This document shows positions 17,141 through 27,526 of a DNA stretch of 64,000 bases, in pieces. The notes beneath the pieces were generated by a model that saw nothing but the letters and a program-made list of their open reading frames with translations, searched no databases and had not been told where the DNA came from. Within the stretch, counting starts at the first letter, position 1. Every line of letters begins with the position of its first letter. The stretch is taken from the NCBI GenBank assembly GCA_014801985.1, contig JAAVDD010000013.1:6702-70701 (forward strand). The letters are read 5' to 3'. Made by a program: the position numbers and the translations under genes. This DNA is from Bacteroides sp. Lineage in GTDB: Bacteria > Bacteroidota > Bacteroidia > Bacteroidales > Muribaculaceae.

Positions 17141-19141
17141 ATGAACACAGAACCGATCACCTTAACCTCCGAATGGCCGGAGAAAAAGGAATTTGTTGAG
17201 GGAATCCGTCGCGCGCCCGACAGAGGATATACCCTTACTCCCGAGAAGACAGTCACAGCATTAAAGAATGCGTTGAGATATCTCCCTCCTGAACTTCATG
17301 AAAAAGCTGCCCCTGAATTTTTGGAGGAGCTTCGCACACGTGGTAGAATATATGGTTATAGATGGCGCCCCGAGGGTAATCTGAATGCTAAACCCATAGA
17401 TGAATATAAGGGAAAATGCTTGGCAGGAAAAGCTTTTCAGGTGATGATCGATAATAACCTTTGCTTCGATATTGCCCTATATCCTTATGAGCTTGTCACT
17501 TATGGAGAGACTGGCCAAGTATGTCAAAATTGGCTTCAATATAGGCTGATAAAGAAATATCTTGAAGAACTTACGGAAAATCAAACTCTTGTCGTGGAAT
17601 CAGGACATCCGCTCGGACTTTTTCCATCAAAACCGGATGCACCGAGGGTGATAATAACTAATGCGATGATGGTCGGATTATTCGATAATCCACATGATTG
17701 GCATGAAGCAATGCAGATGGGAGTGGCCAATTATGGCCAGATGACGGCCGGAGGATGGATGTACATTGGACCACAAGGTATCGTGCATGGAACATTCAAT
17801 ACTCTTCTTAATGCAGGGAGAATGAAACTTGGAATACCTCAGGACGGAGATCTTAGAGGTCACTTGTTTGTTTCTTCCGGTTTGGGTGGTATGAGTGGTG
17901 CCCAACCTAAAGCGGCCGAAATTGCGGGCGCAGCTGCAATCATAGCCGAAGTGGATCTTTCCAGAATAGAGACAAGAAAGAATCAGGGATGGGTGAAAGA
18001 AGTCACTGATGATATTGAGACTGCTTTCAGACTTGCGGAAGAAGCAATGAAGAAAGGTGAATCCACATCTATTGCCTATCATGGGAATGTGGTAGATTTG
18101 CTTGAGTATGCGGTGGAACATAACAAACCCATAGAGCTCCTTTCCGACCAGACATCTTGTCATGCAGTCTATGAAGGAGGTTATTGTCCTGCAGGAATCT
18201 CTTTTGAAGAGCGCACCCGTCTTCTACATGAAGATCCACAGGAGTTCAGACGCCAAATCGATGAAACCTTACGACGTCACTATAAGGCTATAAAAGCTCT
18301 TACGGAGAGAGGAACTTATTTCTTTGATTATGGCAATTCATTCATGAAGGCTATCTATGACGCAGGAGTCAAAGAGATTTCAAAAAATGGAATAGATGAG
18401 AAAGATGGCTTTATATGGCCTTCATACGTAGAGGATATCATGGGTCCGATGCTATTCGACTTCGGGTATGGTCCCTTCCGTTGGGTATGCCTCAGCGGAA
18501 AGCATGAAGACCTCGTAAAAACCGATAAAGCCGCTATGGAGTGTATTGATCCGAACCGTAGAGGTCAGGATCGCGATAACTATAATTGGATTAGGGATGC
18601 TGAAAAGAATGCCCTTGTAGTTGGAACGCAGGCTCGTATCCTCTATCAGGATGCAATGGGACGTCTCAATATCGCCTTGAAATTTAATGAAATGGTGAGA
18701 AATGGTGAAGTAGGTCCTATTATGCTTGGAAGAGATCATCATGATGTGAGCGGTACTGATTCTCCATTCCGTGAGACTTCTAATATCAAAGATGGATCAA
18801 ATGTGATGGCTGATATGGCTGTGCAGTGCTTCGCAGGTAATTGTGCACGAGGAATGAGTCTTGTTGCTCTCCATAATGGAGGTGGCGTTGGAATTGGCAA
18901 GGCTGTCAACGGTGGTTTTGGAATGGTATGCGATGGATCGGAAAGGGTTGATGAAATTCTTCGTCAGGCAATGTTATGGGATGTTATGGGCGGCGTGGCA
19001 AGAAGAAGCTGGGCTCGTAATGAGAATGCAATGTCAACCGTGAAAGAATGGAATCAAATGCAGGGTGAGAATGGATTCATGATCACTGAACCTTATCTTG
19101 CCGATGAAGATGCTTTAAAAAACCTTATCTTTAAATCATGA
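17141..19141 (+). CDS. hutU: Urocanate hydratase
   Basis: ESGHPLGLFPS, GGWMYIGPQGIVHGT, SSGLGGMSGAQPKAAEIAGA, LGRDHHDVSGTDSPFRETSNIKDGSN. Confidence 0.95.
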   Translation: MNTEPITLTSEWPEKKEFVEGIRRAPDRGYTLTPEKTVTALKNALRYLPPELHEKAAPEFLEELRTRGRIYGYRWRPEGNLNAKPIDEYKGKCLAGKAFQVMIDNNLCFDIALYPYELVTYGETGQVCQNWLQYRLIKKYLEELTENQTLVVESGHPLGLFPSKPDAPRVIITNAMMVGLFDNPHDWHEAMQMGVANYGQMTAGGWMYIGPQGIVHGTFNTLLNAGRMKLGIPQDGDLRGHLFVSSGLGGMSGAQPKAAEIAGAAAIIAEVDLSRIETRKNQGWVKEVTDDIETAFRLAEEAMKKGESTSIAYHGNVVDLLEYAVEHNKPIELLSDQTSCHAVYEGGYCPAGISFEERTRLLHEDPQEFRRQIDETLRRHYKAIKALTERGTYFFDYGNSFMKAIYDAGVKEISKNGIDEKDGFIWPSYVEDIMGPMLFDFGYGPFRWVCLSGKHEDLVKTDKAAMECIDPNRRGQDRDNYNWIRDAEKNALVVGTQARILYQDAMGRLNIALKFNEMVRNGEVGPIMLGRDHHDVSGTDSPFRETSNIKDGSNVMADMAVQCFAGNCARGMSLVALHNGGGVGIGKAVNGGFGMVCDGSERVDEILRQAMLWDVMGGVARRSWARNENAMSTVKEWNQMQGENGFMITEPYLADEDALKNLIFKS

Positions 19142-20838
19142 AGAAGATTGTTGAATGCGTTCCTAATTTCTCAGAAGGACGCGATAGAAAAGTGATTGAT
19201 GCAATCACGGCTGAAATTGAAAAAGGTGGAGAAGTGACTCTACTTGATGTTGATCCGGGAGAGGCAACCAACCGAACAGTTGTTACCTTTGTCGGTGAAC
19301 CGGAAGCCGTGGTGGAAGCAGCCTTGCGTGGAATGAAGAAGGCAGCCGACCTTATTGACATGCGCCATCATCATGGTGCTCACCCCAGAATGGGGGCGAC
19401 TGATGTATGTCCAATAATCCCGGTAAGCGGTATAACCTTAGAGGAATGTGCAGAAATTGCAAGAAACCTGGCAAAACGTGCTTCTGAAGAACTTGGAATT
19501 CCATGTTATTGCTATGAGGCGGCAGCTTATAAACCTGAAAGAAAGAATCTTGCGGTTTGTCGTGAAGGAGAATACGAAGGTCTCCCTGAAAGAATGGGTA
19601 ACTCGGAAAAAGGTCCGGATTTCGGTAATCGTGCGTTTGATGAGGATGTGGCTAAAACAGGATGTACTGCAGTCGGCGCGAGAGATTTTCTGATAGCTGT
19701 AAACTTCAATCTTAATACCACTTCAACCCGTAGGGCCAATGCAATAGCCTTTGATGTAAGAGAGAAGGGGAGACCCAAAAGAGAGGGAGGTAAGCCTAAT
19801 GGCAAGCCAATGAAAGATGAGAAGGGTGAAGTCATAATGCTTCCGGGAACTCTCAAGGCAACCAAAGCAATCGGTTGGTTCATTGATGAATATGGGGTTG
19901 CTCAGGTATCGATGAATATCACTGATATGGGTGTCACTACGCTTCATAAAGCATTTGATGAAGTTAACCGAGCTGCTGCTGCTCGCGGTATTCGTGTAAC
20001 AGGTACTGAGATTGTCGGACTTGTTCCTAAGAGAGCGCTTCTTGAGGCCGGTAAGCATTATCTGCGACTTCAACAACGATCTCTCGGGTTACCGGAAGAT
20101 GAAATAATCAGAATTGCCGTCAAATCTATGGGACTTGACGAACTGAAGCCTTTTATTCCGGAAGAAAAGGTGATCGAATATATGCTTGAATCAGGGGATA
20201 ATAAGAAGCATCTTGTAGATATGACGTGTAAGGCATTTGCTGACGAGACTGCTTCAGAATCACCGGCTCCTGGTGGTGGATCGATATCTGCCTATATGGG
20301 AGCATTGGCAGCTGCACTTGGTTCGATGGTGGCAAATCTATCTGCACATAAGGCAGGCTGGGACGATCGATGGGAAGAATTTTCTGACTTTGCAGTGAAA
20401 GGAAGAGAGCTGCAGGATCGTCTGATATCACTGGTGGATGAAGACACTGCTGCCTTTAATAGGATAATGGATGTCTTTGCAATGCCAAAGAAAACGGATG
20501 AAGAAAAGGCCGCAAGAGCTAAAGCAATGGAAGAAGCAACGCTGTATGCTACTGAAGTTCCATTAAAGACCATGGAAACCGCTTTTGAGACCTTTACTGT
20601 TCTTGAGGCAATGGCAGAGAAGGGAAATCCTGCTTCAGTATCAGATGCCGGCGTTGGTGCGCTTGCTGCTCGTGCAGCTGTTTTGGGCGCATGGCTGAAT
20701 GTGCGTATTAATGCTTCTGGTTTAAAAGATCGTGAAAAGGCATCTTCAATCTTGACTAAGGCAAATGAAATAGCACAAAAATCTAAGGAAGCTGAGGAAA
20801 GAATAATTGAAAAGGTGAACCACGTAATAGATAAATAA
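19138..20838 (+). CDS. ftcD: Fused glutamate formimidoyltransferase / formimidoyltetrahydrofolate cyclodeaminase
   Basis: VECVPNFSEGRD...GAHPRMGATDVCPI (transferase) and ASESPAPGGGSISAYMGALAAALGSMVANLS (cyclodeaminase); ATGA overlap with hutU. Confidence 0.94.
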   Translation: MKKIVECVPNFSEGRDRKVIDAITAEIEKGGEVTLLDVDPGEATNRTVVTFVGEPEAVVEAALRGMKKAADLIDMRHHHGAHPRMGATDVCPIIPVSGITLEECAEIARNLAKRASEELGIPCYCYEAAAYKPERKNLAVCREGEYEGLPERMGNSEKGPDFGNRAFDEDVAKTGCTAVGARDFLIAVNFNLNTTSTRRANAIAFDVREKGRPKREGGKPNGKPMKDEKGEVIMLPGTLKATKAIGWFIDEYGVAQVSMNITDMGVTTLHKAFDEVNRAAAARGIRVTGTEIVGLVPKRALLEAGKHYLRLQQRSLGLPEDEIIRIAVKSMGLDELKPFIPEEKVIEYMLESGDNKKHLVDMTCKAFADETASESPAPGGGSISAYMGALAAALGSMVANLSAHKAGWDDRWEEFSDFAVKGRELQDRLISLVDEDTAAFNRIMDVFAMPKKTDEEKAARAKAMEEATLYATEVPLKTMETAFETFTVLEAMAEKGNPASVSDAGVGALAARAAVLGAWLNVRINASGLKDREKASSILTKANEIAQKSKEAEERIIEKVNHVIDK

Positions 20839-20844
20839 AAATCA

Positions 20845-20872
20845 GGCCGGAAGGATTACTATTCTTCCGGCC
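20845..20872 (+). promoter_or_regulatory. Intercistronic hairpin between ftcD and hutI (GGCCGGAAG...CTTCCGGCC)
   Basis: 9-bp perfect GC-rich stem, no T run. Confidence 0.5.
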
Positions 20873-20886
20873 CCTAACTACGAATT

Positions 20887-22128
20887 ATGAGAAGAAACCT
20901 GATTATTAAAAATGCATTCGTAGTCACCCCAATTGGAAAGGAAGCCAAGAAAGGGAAAGAGATGTCTATTCTTAAAAAAATAGAGAATGCTGTCATTGTT
21001 GTAAAGGATGGCACTATTCTTTATTGTGGTGACGCATTCGGCGCTCCTGCCGTAGAAGAAAACGATTATACAGTCTTTGACGCAGAAGGGAGAGTCGTAC
21101 TCCCGGGATTTGTTGATTCTCACACGCATCTAATTTTCGGTGGTTATCGACCTGACGAGTTTGAATGGCGTCTTAAGGGAGATTCTTATATGAGTATAAT
21201 GGAACGTGGGGGTGGAATCCAGTCCACGGTTAATGCTACTAAAGAGTGTCCGGAGGGTGAATTGACAGAAAAAGCTCAGTGGTTTATCGACAGAATGAGT
21301 GAGATGGGAGTCACTACTGTTGAGGCAAAGAGCGGTTACGGGCTTGATGCCGCAACTGAAATAAAAATGCTTGATGTCATTAAGGCTCTCTCTGAGAAAG
21401 AGGATCAGAAACTTAGAATCATAAGTACATTCTTAGGAGCCCATGCGGTTCCTAAGGAATATAAGGGAATGACAGATGAGTATATCGACCTTATGATTCG
21501 AGAGATGCTTCCGGCTGCTAAGGGAAAAGCTACATTCTGCGATATATTTACGGAGAAGAATGTATTTGAAATAGAGGAATCTCGCCGATTTATGCAGGCA
21601 GCCAAGGATGCTGGTTTCAAGTTGAAATTCCATGCTGATGAAATTGTGACTTTAGGTGGTGCTGAATTGGCGGCTGATTTAGGTGCCGTATCTGCCGACC
21701 ACCTTCTTCACGTAAGTGACAATGGAATTAAGAAAATGGCGGAAAGTGGAACGGTAGCTACATTGCTTCCTCTTACTGCTTTTGCTCTTCGTGAACCCTA
21801 TGCTCCTGCACGAAAATTTATAGATTCCGGGTGCGCAGTGGCATTAGCCACCGATCTAAATCCGGGATCCTGCTTCAGCGGTTCAATTCCCTTAACAATT
21901 GCATTGGCGTGCATCTATATGAATATGAGTATAGAGGAAGTAATTACGGCGTTGACTCTTAATGGAGCTGCCGCACTTGACATTGCTTCAGAAACCGGGT
22001 CGATTGAAGTGGGAAAAACCGCAGATATTCTCATCCTTGAATTTGATAATTATAAAATGCTTCCTTATTATATAGGAATGAATTGTGTGAAGACAGTCAT
22101 TTCTAATGGAAGAATTGTGAAAGAATAA
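20887..22128 (+). CDS. hutI: Imidazolonepropionase
   Basis: GFVDSHTHLIFGGYRPDEFEWRLKGDSYMSIMERGGGIQSTV; amidohydrolase fold; hut context. Confidence 0.95.
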   Translation: MRRNLIIKNAFVVTPIGKEAKKGKEMSILKKIENAVIVVKDGTILYCGDAFGAPAVEENDYTVFDAEGRVVLPGFVDSHTHLIFGGYRPDEFEWRLKGDSYMSIMERGGGIQSTVNATKECPEGELTEKAQWFIDRMSEMGVTTVEAKSGYGLDAATEIKMLDVIKALSEKEDQKLRIISTFLGAHAVPKEYKGMTDEYIDLMIREMLPAAKGKATFCDIFTEKNVFEIEESRRFMQAAKDAGFKLKFHADEIVTLGGAELAADLGAVSADHLLHVSDNGIKKMAESGTVATLLPLTAFALREPYAPARKFIDSGCAVALATDLNPGSCFSGSIPLTIALACIYMNMSIEEVITALTLNGAAALDIASETGSIEVGKTADILILEFDNYKMLPYYIGMNCVKTVISNGRIVKE

Positions 22129-22165
22129 TAAATTGGCTTTGGCCGAATAATATCTATAATATATC

Positions 22166-23677
22166 ATGAGTAAACTTGATGTATATGCAATCGGATCATC
22201 TCAACTCACCTATGATCTGATTGAAAGAATATTGAATGATAAAACGCGACTCATCCTTTCTGAGGAGGGCAGAGCCCGTATCACTCACTGTAGAGAATTT
22301 TTGGATAAAAAAACAGATGAAAACACAATTCCAATTTATGGAGTTACCACAGGTTTCGGTTCTCTCTGTAATAAACATATCTCCAGAGAAGATCTGTCCA
22401 CATTACAGGAAAATCTTGTTAAAAGCCATTCCTGTAGTGTAGGTACTCCGGTTGACAGTGTTATCGTAAAACTGATGCTTCTTCTGAAAGCTCATGCTCT
22501 GACAATGGGATATAGTGGAGTTCAGGTGCAGACCGTGGAGAGAATAATCGACTTCTATAATAATGATGCTCTTCCCGTTGTCTATGACCGAGGTTCACTT
22601 GGAGCTTCCGGCGACCTTGCTCCTTTAGCAAATCTGTTCCTTCCTCTAATTGGAGAGGGAGAGATGGTGCTCGATGGAATTAAGTATAAAAGCTCCGATG
22701 TCCTTAACCGTTTCGGTTGGAAGCCTATTAAGCTCCAATCAAAGGAGGGTCTTGCTCTATTGAATGGAACGCAGTTTATGAGTGCAAATGGTATAAAGGC
22801 TCTCATTGACGGTTGGCATTTGGTGAACTGTTTTGATCTTTTCGGAGCAATGTCACTTGAGGCTTTTGACGGTCGTATCGAACCGTTTTGGGATTGCATT
22901 CAGCAGGTTCGCCCTCATCCCGGACAGATTCAGACAGGTAAAGTTTTCCGTGAGCTTTTAAAAGGAAGCGAAATAATCAAGAGAGAAAAAGAACATGTGC
23001 AGGATCCTTACTCTTTCCGTTGTATCCCTCAGGTTCATGGAGCAGTGAAGGATGCAATGAATCATGTAACAGAGATTCTACACATTGAGATTAATTCTGT
23101 GACCGATAATCCGACTGTCTTCCCTGATGAAGATCTTGTCGTATCAGGAGGAAATTTCCATGGTGAACCTTTAGCATTAGCGTTTGATTATATGGGTGTT
23201 GCACTTCATGAGCTGGGTAATATATCTGAACGTCGCACTGCACAGTTGATTCTCGGAATACGTGGTCTGCCTGAATTCTTGGTTGCTAAACCGGGTTTAA
23301 ATTCAGGTTTCATGATTCCTCAGTATGCAGCTGCTTCAATGGTAAGTCAAAACAAGATGTATGCTTGGCCGGCATCATGCGATTCTATTGTCAGCTCAAA
23401 TGGTCAAGAGGATCTTGTTTCAATGGGTGCAAATGCCGGAACCAAACTACATAAGATTGTAGATAACCTGAAATACATCGCAGCCATTGAACTTATGAAT
23501 GCTGCGCAGGGAATTGATTTCAGAAAACCACTAAAGTCTTCACCTTTTATTGAAAAGGTAATGAATGACTATCGTGAACATCTTCCATTTGTGGAGGATG
23601 ATGTCGTAATGGCAGATTATATTGCCAAGACGATGGAATTCCTCGAAAATTATGAAATAAATTTCGAAGGAATTTGA
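22166..23677 (+). CDS. hutH: Histidine ammonia-lyase
   Basis: YGVTTGFGSLCN, DRGSLGASGDLAPLANLFLPLIGEG (MIO-forming ASG), SVTDNPTVFPDED. Confidence 0.95.
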   Translation: MSKLDVYAIGSSQLTYDLIERILNDKTRLILSEEGRARITHCREFLDKKTDENTIPIYGVTTGFGSLCNKHISREDLSTLQENLVKSHSCSVGTPVDSVIVKLMLLLKAHALTMGYSGVQVQTVERIIDFYNNDALPVVYDRGSLGASGDLAPLANLFLPLIGEGEMVLDGIKYKSSDVLNRFGWKPIKLQSKEGLALLNGTQFMSANGIKALIDGWHLVNCFDLFGAMSLEAFDGRIEPFWDCIQQVRPHPGQIQTGKVFRELLKGSEIIKREKEHVQDPYSFRCIPQVHGAVKDAMNHVTEILHIEINSVTDNPTVFPDEDLVVSGGNFHGEPLALAFDYMGVALHELGNISERRTAQLILGIRGLPEFLVAKPGLNSGFMIPQYAAASMVSQNKMYAWPASCDSIVSSNGQEDLVSMGANAGTKLHKIVDNLKYIAAIELMNAAQGIDFRKPLKSSPFIEKVMNDYREHLPFVEDDVVMADYIAKTMEFLENYEINFEGI

Positions 23678-23691
23678 TCCATATCAAAATA

Positions 23692-23726
23692 ATAAAAGGA
23701 ACAGGGTCATTCTCTGTTCCTTTTAT
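23692..23726 (+). terminator. Terminator after hutH (ATAAAAGGAACAG...CTGTTCCTTTTAT)
   Basis: 13-bp perfect stem. Confidence 0.85.
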
Positions 23727-23770
23727 TTATATAAGTATAAGTAAGCTTTCTAAATTAGTTAATATTATCA

Positions 23771-23930
23771 AATAAGTGAGTAAAGTATCAGGCCAATGTT
23801 CTTTTTGCTTTTGAGCGGTCTCTTTGCCCCTCGCTCAGTCGCATAGCCCGCTATGCTCCTTCGCTCGCGAGACAAACAGCCGCACTCAAAATTCAAAAAT
23901 AACTATTGGCTAATTTCTCAAACTTACATA
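23771..23930. repeat. Long imperfect palindromic intergenic element with core GCATAGC-CC-GCTATGC
   Basis: Arms pair outward from centre ~23848/23849: core 23841-23856, GTCTC/GAGAC, TTTTGAG/CTCAAAA, GGCCAAT (23791) / ATTGGC (23905-23910), AAGTGAG/CTCAAACTT. Confidence 0.7.
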
Positions 23931-23958
23931 TGGTAAATATTCTTACCTATCTAAAGTG

Positions 23959-25416
23959 TCATCTTTTAATTAACCTTACCACATTCTCAACATGATGGGT
24001 ATGAGGGAACATATCCACCGGTTGAACATCGGTTACTTTATATTTAGCATCTAATAATGCAAGATCACGTGCCTGAGTCGCAGGATTACAACTGACATAA
24101 ACCAGCACTTCAGGTTCGGCACGTAGTATGACATTCACTACATCTTCATGCATACCTGCACGTGGGGGGTCTATTATCATTACATCCGGACGACCATGTT
24201 TTTTTACAAAATCATCAGTCAGAATATCTTTCATGTCTCCGGCATAAAATAGTGTATTATCTAAGCCATTTACTTTTGCATTTAGTTTTGCATCCTCAAT
24301 AGCCGCCTCCACATATTCTATGCCTATGACCTTTTGTGCTTGTCGTGCCACAAAGTTGGCGATAGTGCCTGTTCCTGTATAAAGGTCATAAACTAAAGGC
24401 TTCCCTTTTCTGTCATCTATAGCATTAGGTGAAAGTCCTGCAAATTCTCTTGCAACTTTGTAAAGCTCATATGCCTGAAGTGAATTAGTCTGATAGAAAG
24501 ATTTTGCATTGACTCTGAAACGTAAACCTTCCATCTCTTCTTCTATATAATCAGGTCCCTTGAAACTTTGAACATTCAAATCTCCGATTGTGTCATTAAG
24601 TTTAAGATTGACAACAAAAAGAAGTGAAGTAATTTCAGGAAAATTTTCTGAAATAGCAGTAAGAAGTGCATTACTGAGATCCGGATTCTCTTCGCCGAAA
24701 CTAATGCAAACCATTATTTCTCCTGTAGATGCAATTCGGATCATTAATGTGCGTAGAAGACCGGTATTCTCTTTTATGTTATAAAAGGAAAGGGCATTCT
24801 CTTCTGCATACTGATAAATGAAATTTCGGATTCGATTGCCTAGATCATCCTGAAGGTGACAGTTTTCGATATGGTACACCTTGTCAAAGCCACCCGGTAT
24901 ATGAAATCCAAGTGCATTAGGACTGTCAGTGAATTCCTTTCCTGATTTAACATCCTCCCATGTACGCCATTTTTTATTGGAGAAAGTGTATTCCATTTTG
25001 TTGCGGTATCCCCATATTTTTTCTGATCCCAAGATAGGGGAAATCTCCGGCAATTCCACTTTTGCAATTCGAGTTAATGCATCAATCACCTGTTGCTGCT
25101 TGAATTTTAGTTGCTCAGAATAGGGGAGATGTTGCCATTTACATCCACCGCAGATTGTAAAATGCGAACAATGAGGTTCTGTTCTTATGGGAGAAGGCTC
25201 GACAAGGCGTTCAATATGTCCTTCTGCAAAACTTCTTTTCTTTTTATCTATTTTTATATCAGCGATGTCTCCCGGTGCACCGAAAGGTACAAACACTACG
25301 ATTGGAGATTCATCGGTCTCCTTTATCTTAACACGAGTCAGAGCCTTTCCTTCGGCTGCTACACCTGTGATTTGCACCCCTTTAAGAAGGGGTAGCGTTT
25401 TCTGTTTTCTTCCCAT
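23959..25416 (-). CDS. rlmD: 23S rRNA (uracil-5-)-methyltransferase, RumA/RlmD family
   Basis: TRAM-like N-term, HFTICGGCKWQHLPY Fe-S motif, VYDLYTGTGTIANFVA, MIIDPPRAGMH, YVSCNPATQARDL. Confidence 0.9.
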   Translation of the reverse strand: MGRKQKTLPLLKGVQITGVAAEGKALTRVKIKETDESPIVVFVPFGAPGDIADIKIDKKKRSFAEGHIERLVEPSPIRTEPHCSHFTICGGCKWQHLPYSEQLKFKQQQVIDALTRIAKVELPEISPILGSEKIWGYRNKMEYTFSNKKWRTWEDVKSGKEFTDSPNALGFHIPGGFDKVYHIENCHLQDDLGNRIRNFIYQYAEENALSFYNIKENTGLLRTLMIRIASTGEIMVCISFGEENPDLSNALLTAISENFPEITSLLFVVNLKLNDTIGDLNVQSFKGPDYIEEEMEGLRFRVNAKSFYQTNSLQAYELYKVAREFAGLSPNAIDDRKGKPLVYDLYTGTGTIANFVARQAQKVIGIEYVEAAIEDAKLNAKVNGLDNTLFYAGDMKDILTDDFVKKHGRPDVMIIDPPRAGMHEDVVNVILRAEPEVLVYVSCNPATQARDLALLDAKYKVTDVQPVDMFPHTHHVENVVRLIKR

Positions 25417-25483
25417 TTATAGAGAGTTTTTATTCTTTACTGCAAAATTAGTGAAAATCCCTGAAATTGTCAATATTGGGGCT

Positions 25484-27517
25484 TCAATATAGTGATACCT
25501 TCAATGCATTATCACGTCTCAGCGAATGAACTGGAATGTTGAGCTTGGATGCTTCTTCGATTAATATGTTTTCACGTTGCTTCCTAATAGAAGAATGAAT
25601 AATTATTTGCTTAGGATTAAAGATTTCTTTAATTCGGGATATATTACCCTTGTATCTACCCGTTATGATGAGATAATCAATATTTGAAGTATTTTTATTT
25701 ATGTTCTTTTTAAGTAAATCAGAATTATTGATACCATTTATATATTTATTTATCTCGAAGAGTGGGTTATGATCTTTCTCCGGAATAGAATCGTAATCCA
25801 ATACTATGATATTATATCGGTTAATTTGATGTAAAGAGAGTGCATTAGAAGGAACATTAATCAATGATTCATTTTTTCCATCGGAAACATTTATTTGAAG
25901 TGCAGGATATGAATTACATATTATAAAGCCCCTCTCCATAATGGGTTCATAAAATACTGTGACTACAATTGAGGAGAGAAGAAGTAGTGCAGAAAGGGAA
26001 TATATCCATATTCTCTTTACTATCAATAAATTTAGTTTCCATACTGAAATGGCCAGCAGAAATACTCCTACAAGCCATAGAAAGACGGAGATAAAAGGTA
26101 CTGAAAGATTTAATACTGTCCCTTCCCCAAAAAATGAAGTTATAGAGACAATAAGATTAAAACAATAATCTATCACTTTAGTAAAAAGCTCTATATGGAA
26201 ACCACACAATTCTAATATCAAGTAGATTATTATTCCGGTTACATAAAAAGGAAGAAAGGGGAGAATGAGTGTATTTGCAGGGAGAAAGAGCGTGGGAAAA
26301 GTTTGAAAATAATATGCCACTACAATCCAGGAAGTGAAGGTAGTGATAAGTGAGGCCAATATCAATGCGGATATATTGTAAAGCTTGGGATGATGGCGAT
26401 GATCGAATGGATTAAATTTTTCTGCAAAAAGAATTAATGAGCTTACACATAAGAAGCTTAACTGAAAACTAATTTCATATAATGCCATAGGATTGAACAG
26501 AAGAATAATGAAACCTGCAAGACATAATGAATTGAAAGCAGTATTTTTCCGCTCTAAAATCAAAGCTATTATGAAAGCAGACGCCATAACACACGCACGA
26601 ATAATTGAAGGCGACATACCCGTGACAAAAACATAAAACCATAGTAGAAGTGCAGTAAGTAAATAACGTAATTTATATTTCCCGAAGAAATTCAATGGGA
26701 AAAGTATAGAAAGAAATATACCTGCTATTATGGCAATATGCATTCCGCTTAATGCCAAAACATGGGCTATTCCTGCATCAGCAAAAGTTTGCCTCATATC
26801 CGGATTAAGATATGCACGATCTCCTGAAAGAATGGTAATGATAAAATCCCTCGTGCTTCTTTGAAGGGATTGCTTTTCAATGAAAGCGATAATATCATCT
26901 CTTATTCCTTTTGAAATACCCTCGACATAGAATCTATCGTGTCCAATTTTACTTATATTTCCTCCGGTAACTCGAATATTATAATATATACCTTGTTTCG
27001 CTTTCACTTCTGCATAACCATTGCGGAATGAATTGGGAGAGTCTTCTATTTTACGCAAACTATTGGCAGGAAAAACGATAATGTCACCTTCCGTCACTGA
27101 TACAGCATCAGAATAACAGTCAATCTTGAAATTGGAGTAATCCTTTCTAAATCCTCTTTTATCATATAAAGATTGGATTTCAATTGTCAGCTGATCGCCC
27201 GATGTGCGGTTACGGATATCCGTAACCTTTCCTTCGGCAATCACGCTCTCCTTAATCTCTTTTGTCTGCGGCTGATAGGGTAGAGACAAATTACCTCCGA
27301 TTATTCCAATACCTAAAAAGAAGAGGAATAACCAAAAATAATGATAATTGTAATATCGAAATGCCTTAACTGGATTTCGTCCAACATAGGTAAGATAATA
27401 ATATATAAATGAGCCTAATACAACAATCGATACTCCTCCCCATAGTCCTACACCCATGAAAGCGAGAATAATTCCGCATCCAAGGGAAAGAAAGGGGAAG
27501 AGCATCGGTGCGTTCAC
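25484..27517 (-). CDS. comEC: ComEC/Rec2-family competence protein
   Basis: IAHVLALSGMHIAIIAG, multiple TMs, N-terminal DUF4131-like region; no intact C-terminal metallo-beta-lactamase HxHxDH motif seen. Confidence 0.82.
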   Translation of the reverse strand: MNAPMLFPFLSLGCGIILAFMGVGLWGGVSIVVLGSFIYYYLTYVGRNPVKAFRYYNYHYFWLFLFFLGIGIIGGNLSLPYQPQTKEIKESVIAEGKVTDIRNRTSGDQLTIEIQSLYDKRGFRKDYSNFKIDCYSDAVSVTEGDIIVFPANSLRKIEDSPNSFRNGYAEVKAKQGIYYNIRVTGGNISKIGHDRFYVEGISKGIRDDIIAFIEKQSLQRSTRDFIITILSGDRAYLNPDMRQTFADAGIAHVLALSGMHIAIIAGIFLSILFPLNFFGKYKLRYLLTALLLWFYVFVTGMSPSIIRACVMASAFIIALILERKNTAFNSLCLAGFIILLFNPMALYEISFQLSFLCVSSLILFAEKFNPFDHRHHPKLYNISALILASLITTFTSWIVVAYYFQTFPTLFLPANTLILPFLPFYVTGIIIYLILELCGFHIELFTKVIDYCFNLIVSITSFFGEGTVLNLSVPFISVFLWLVGVFLLAISVWKLNLLIVKRIWIYSLSALLLLSSIVVTVFYEPIMERGFIICNSYPALQINVSDGKNESLINVPSNALSLHQINRYNIIVLDYDSIPEKDHNPLFEINKYINGINNSDLLKKNINKNTSNIDYLIITGRYKGNISRIKEIFNPKQIIIHSSIRKQRENILIEEASKLNIPVHSLRRDNALKVSLY

Positions 27518-27526
27518 AATATTATA

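Noticed and set aside
18861-20573. Several antisense/shifted ORFs within hutU and ftcD (e.g. 19527..19883 -, 20292..20573 -)
   Set aside because: Fully contained in strongly supported genes with no motifs or ribosome-binding context
25484-27517. ComEC as evidence of a truncated or pseudogene competence system
   Set aside because: The frame is complete at 677 aa and, as far as I recall, Bacteroidales ComEC proteins often lack a canonical nuclease domain; truncation cannot be claimed from this alone
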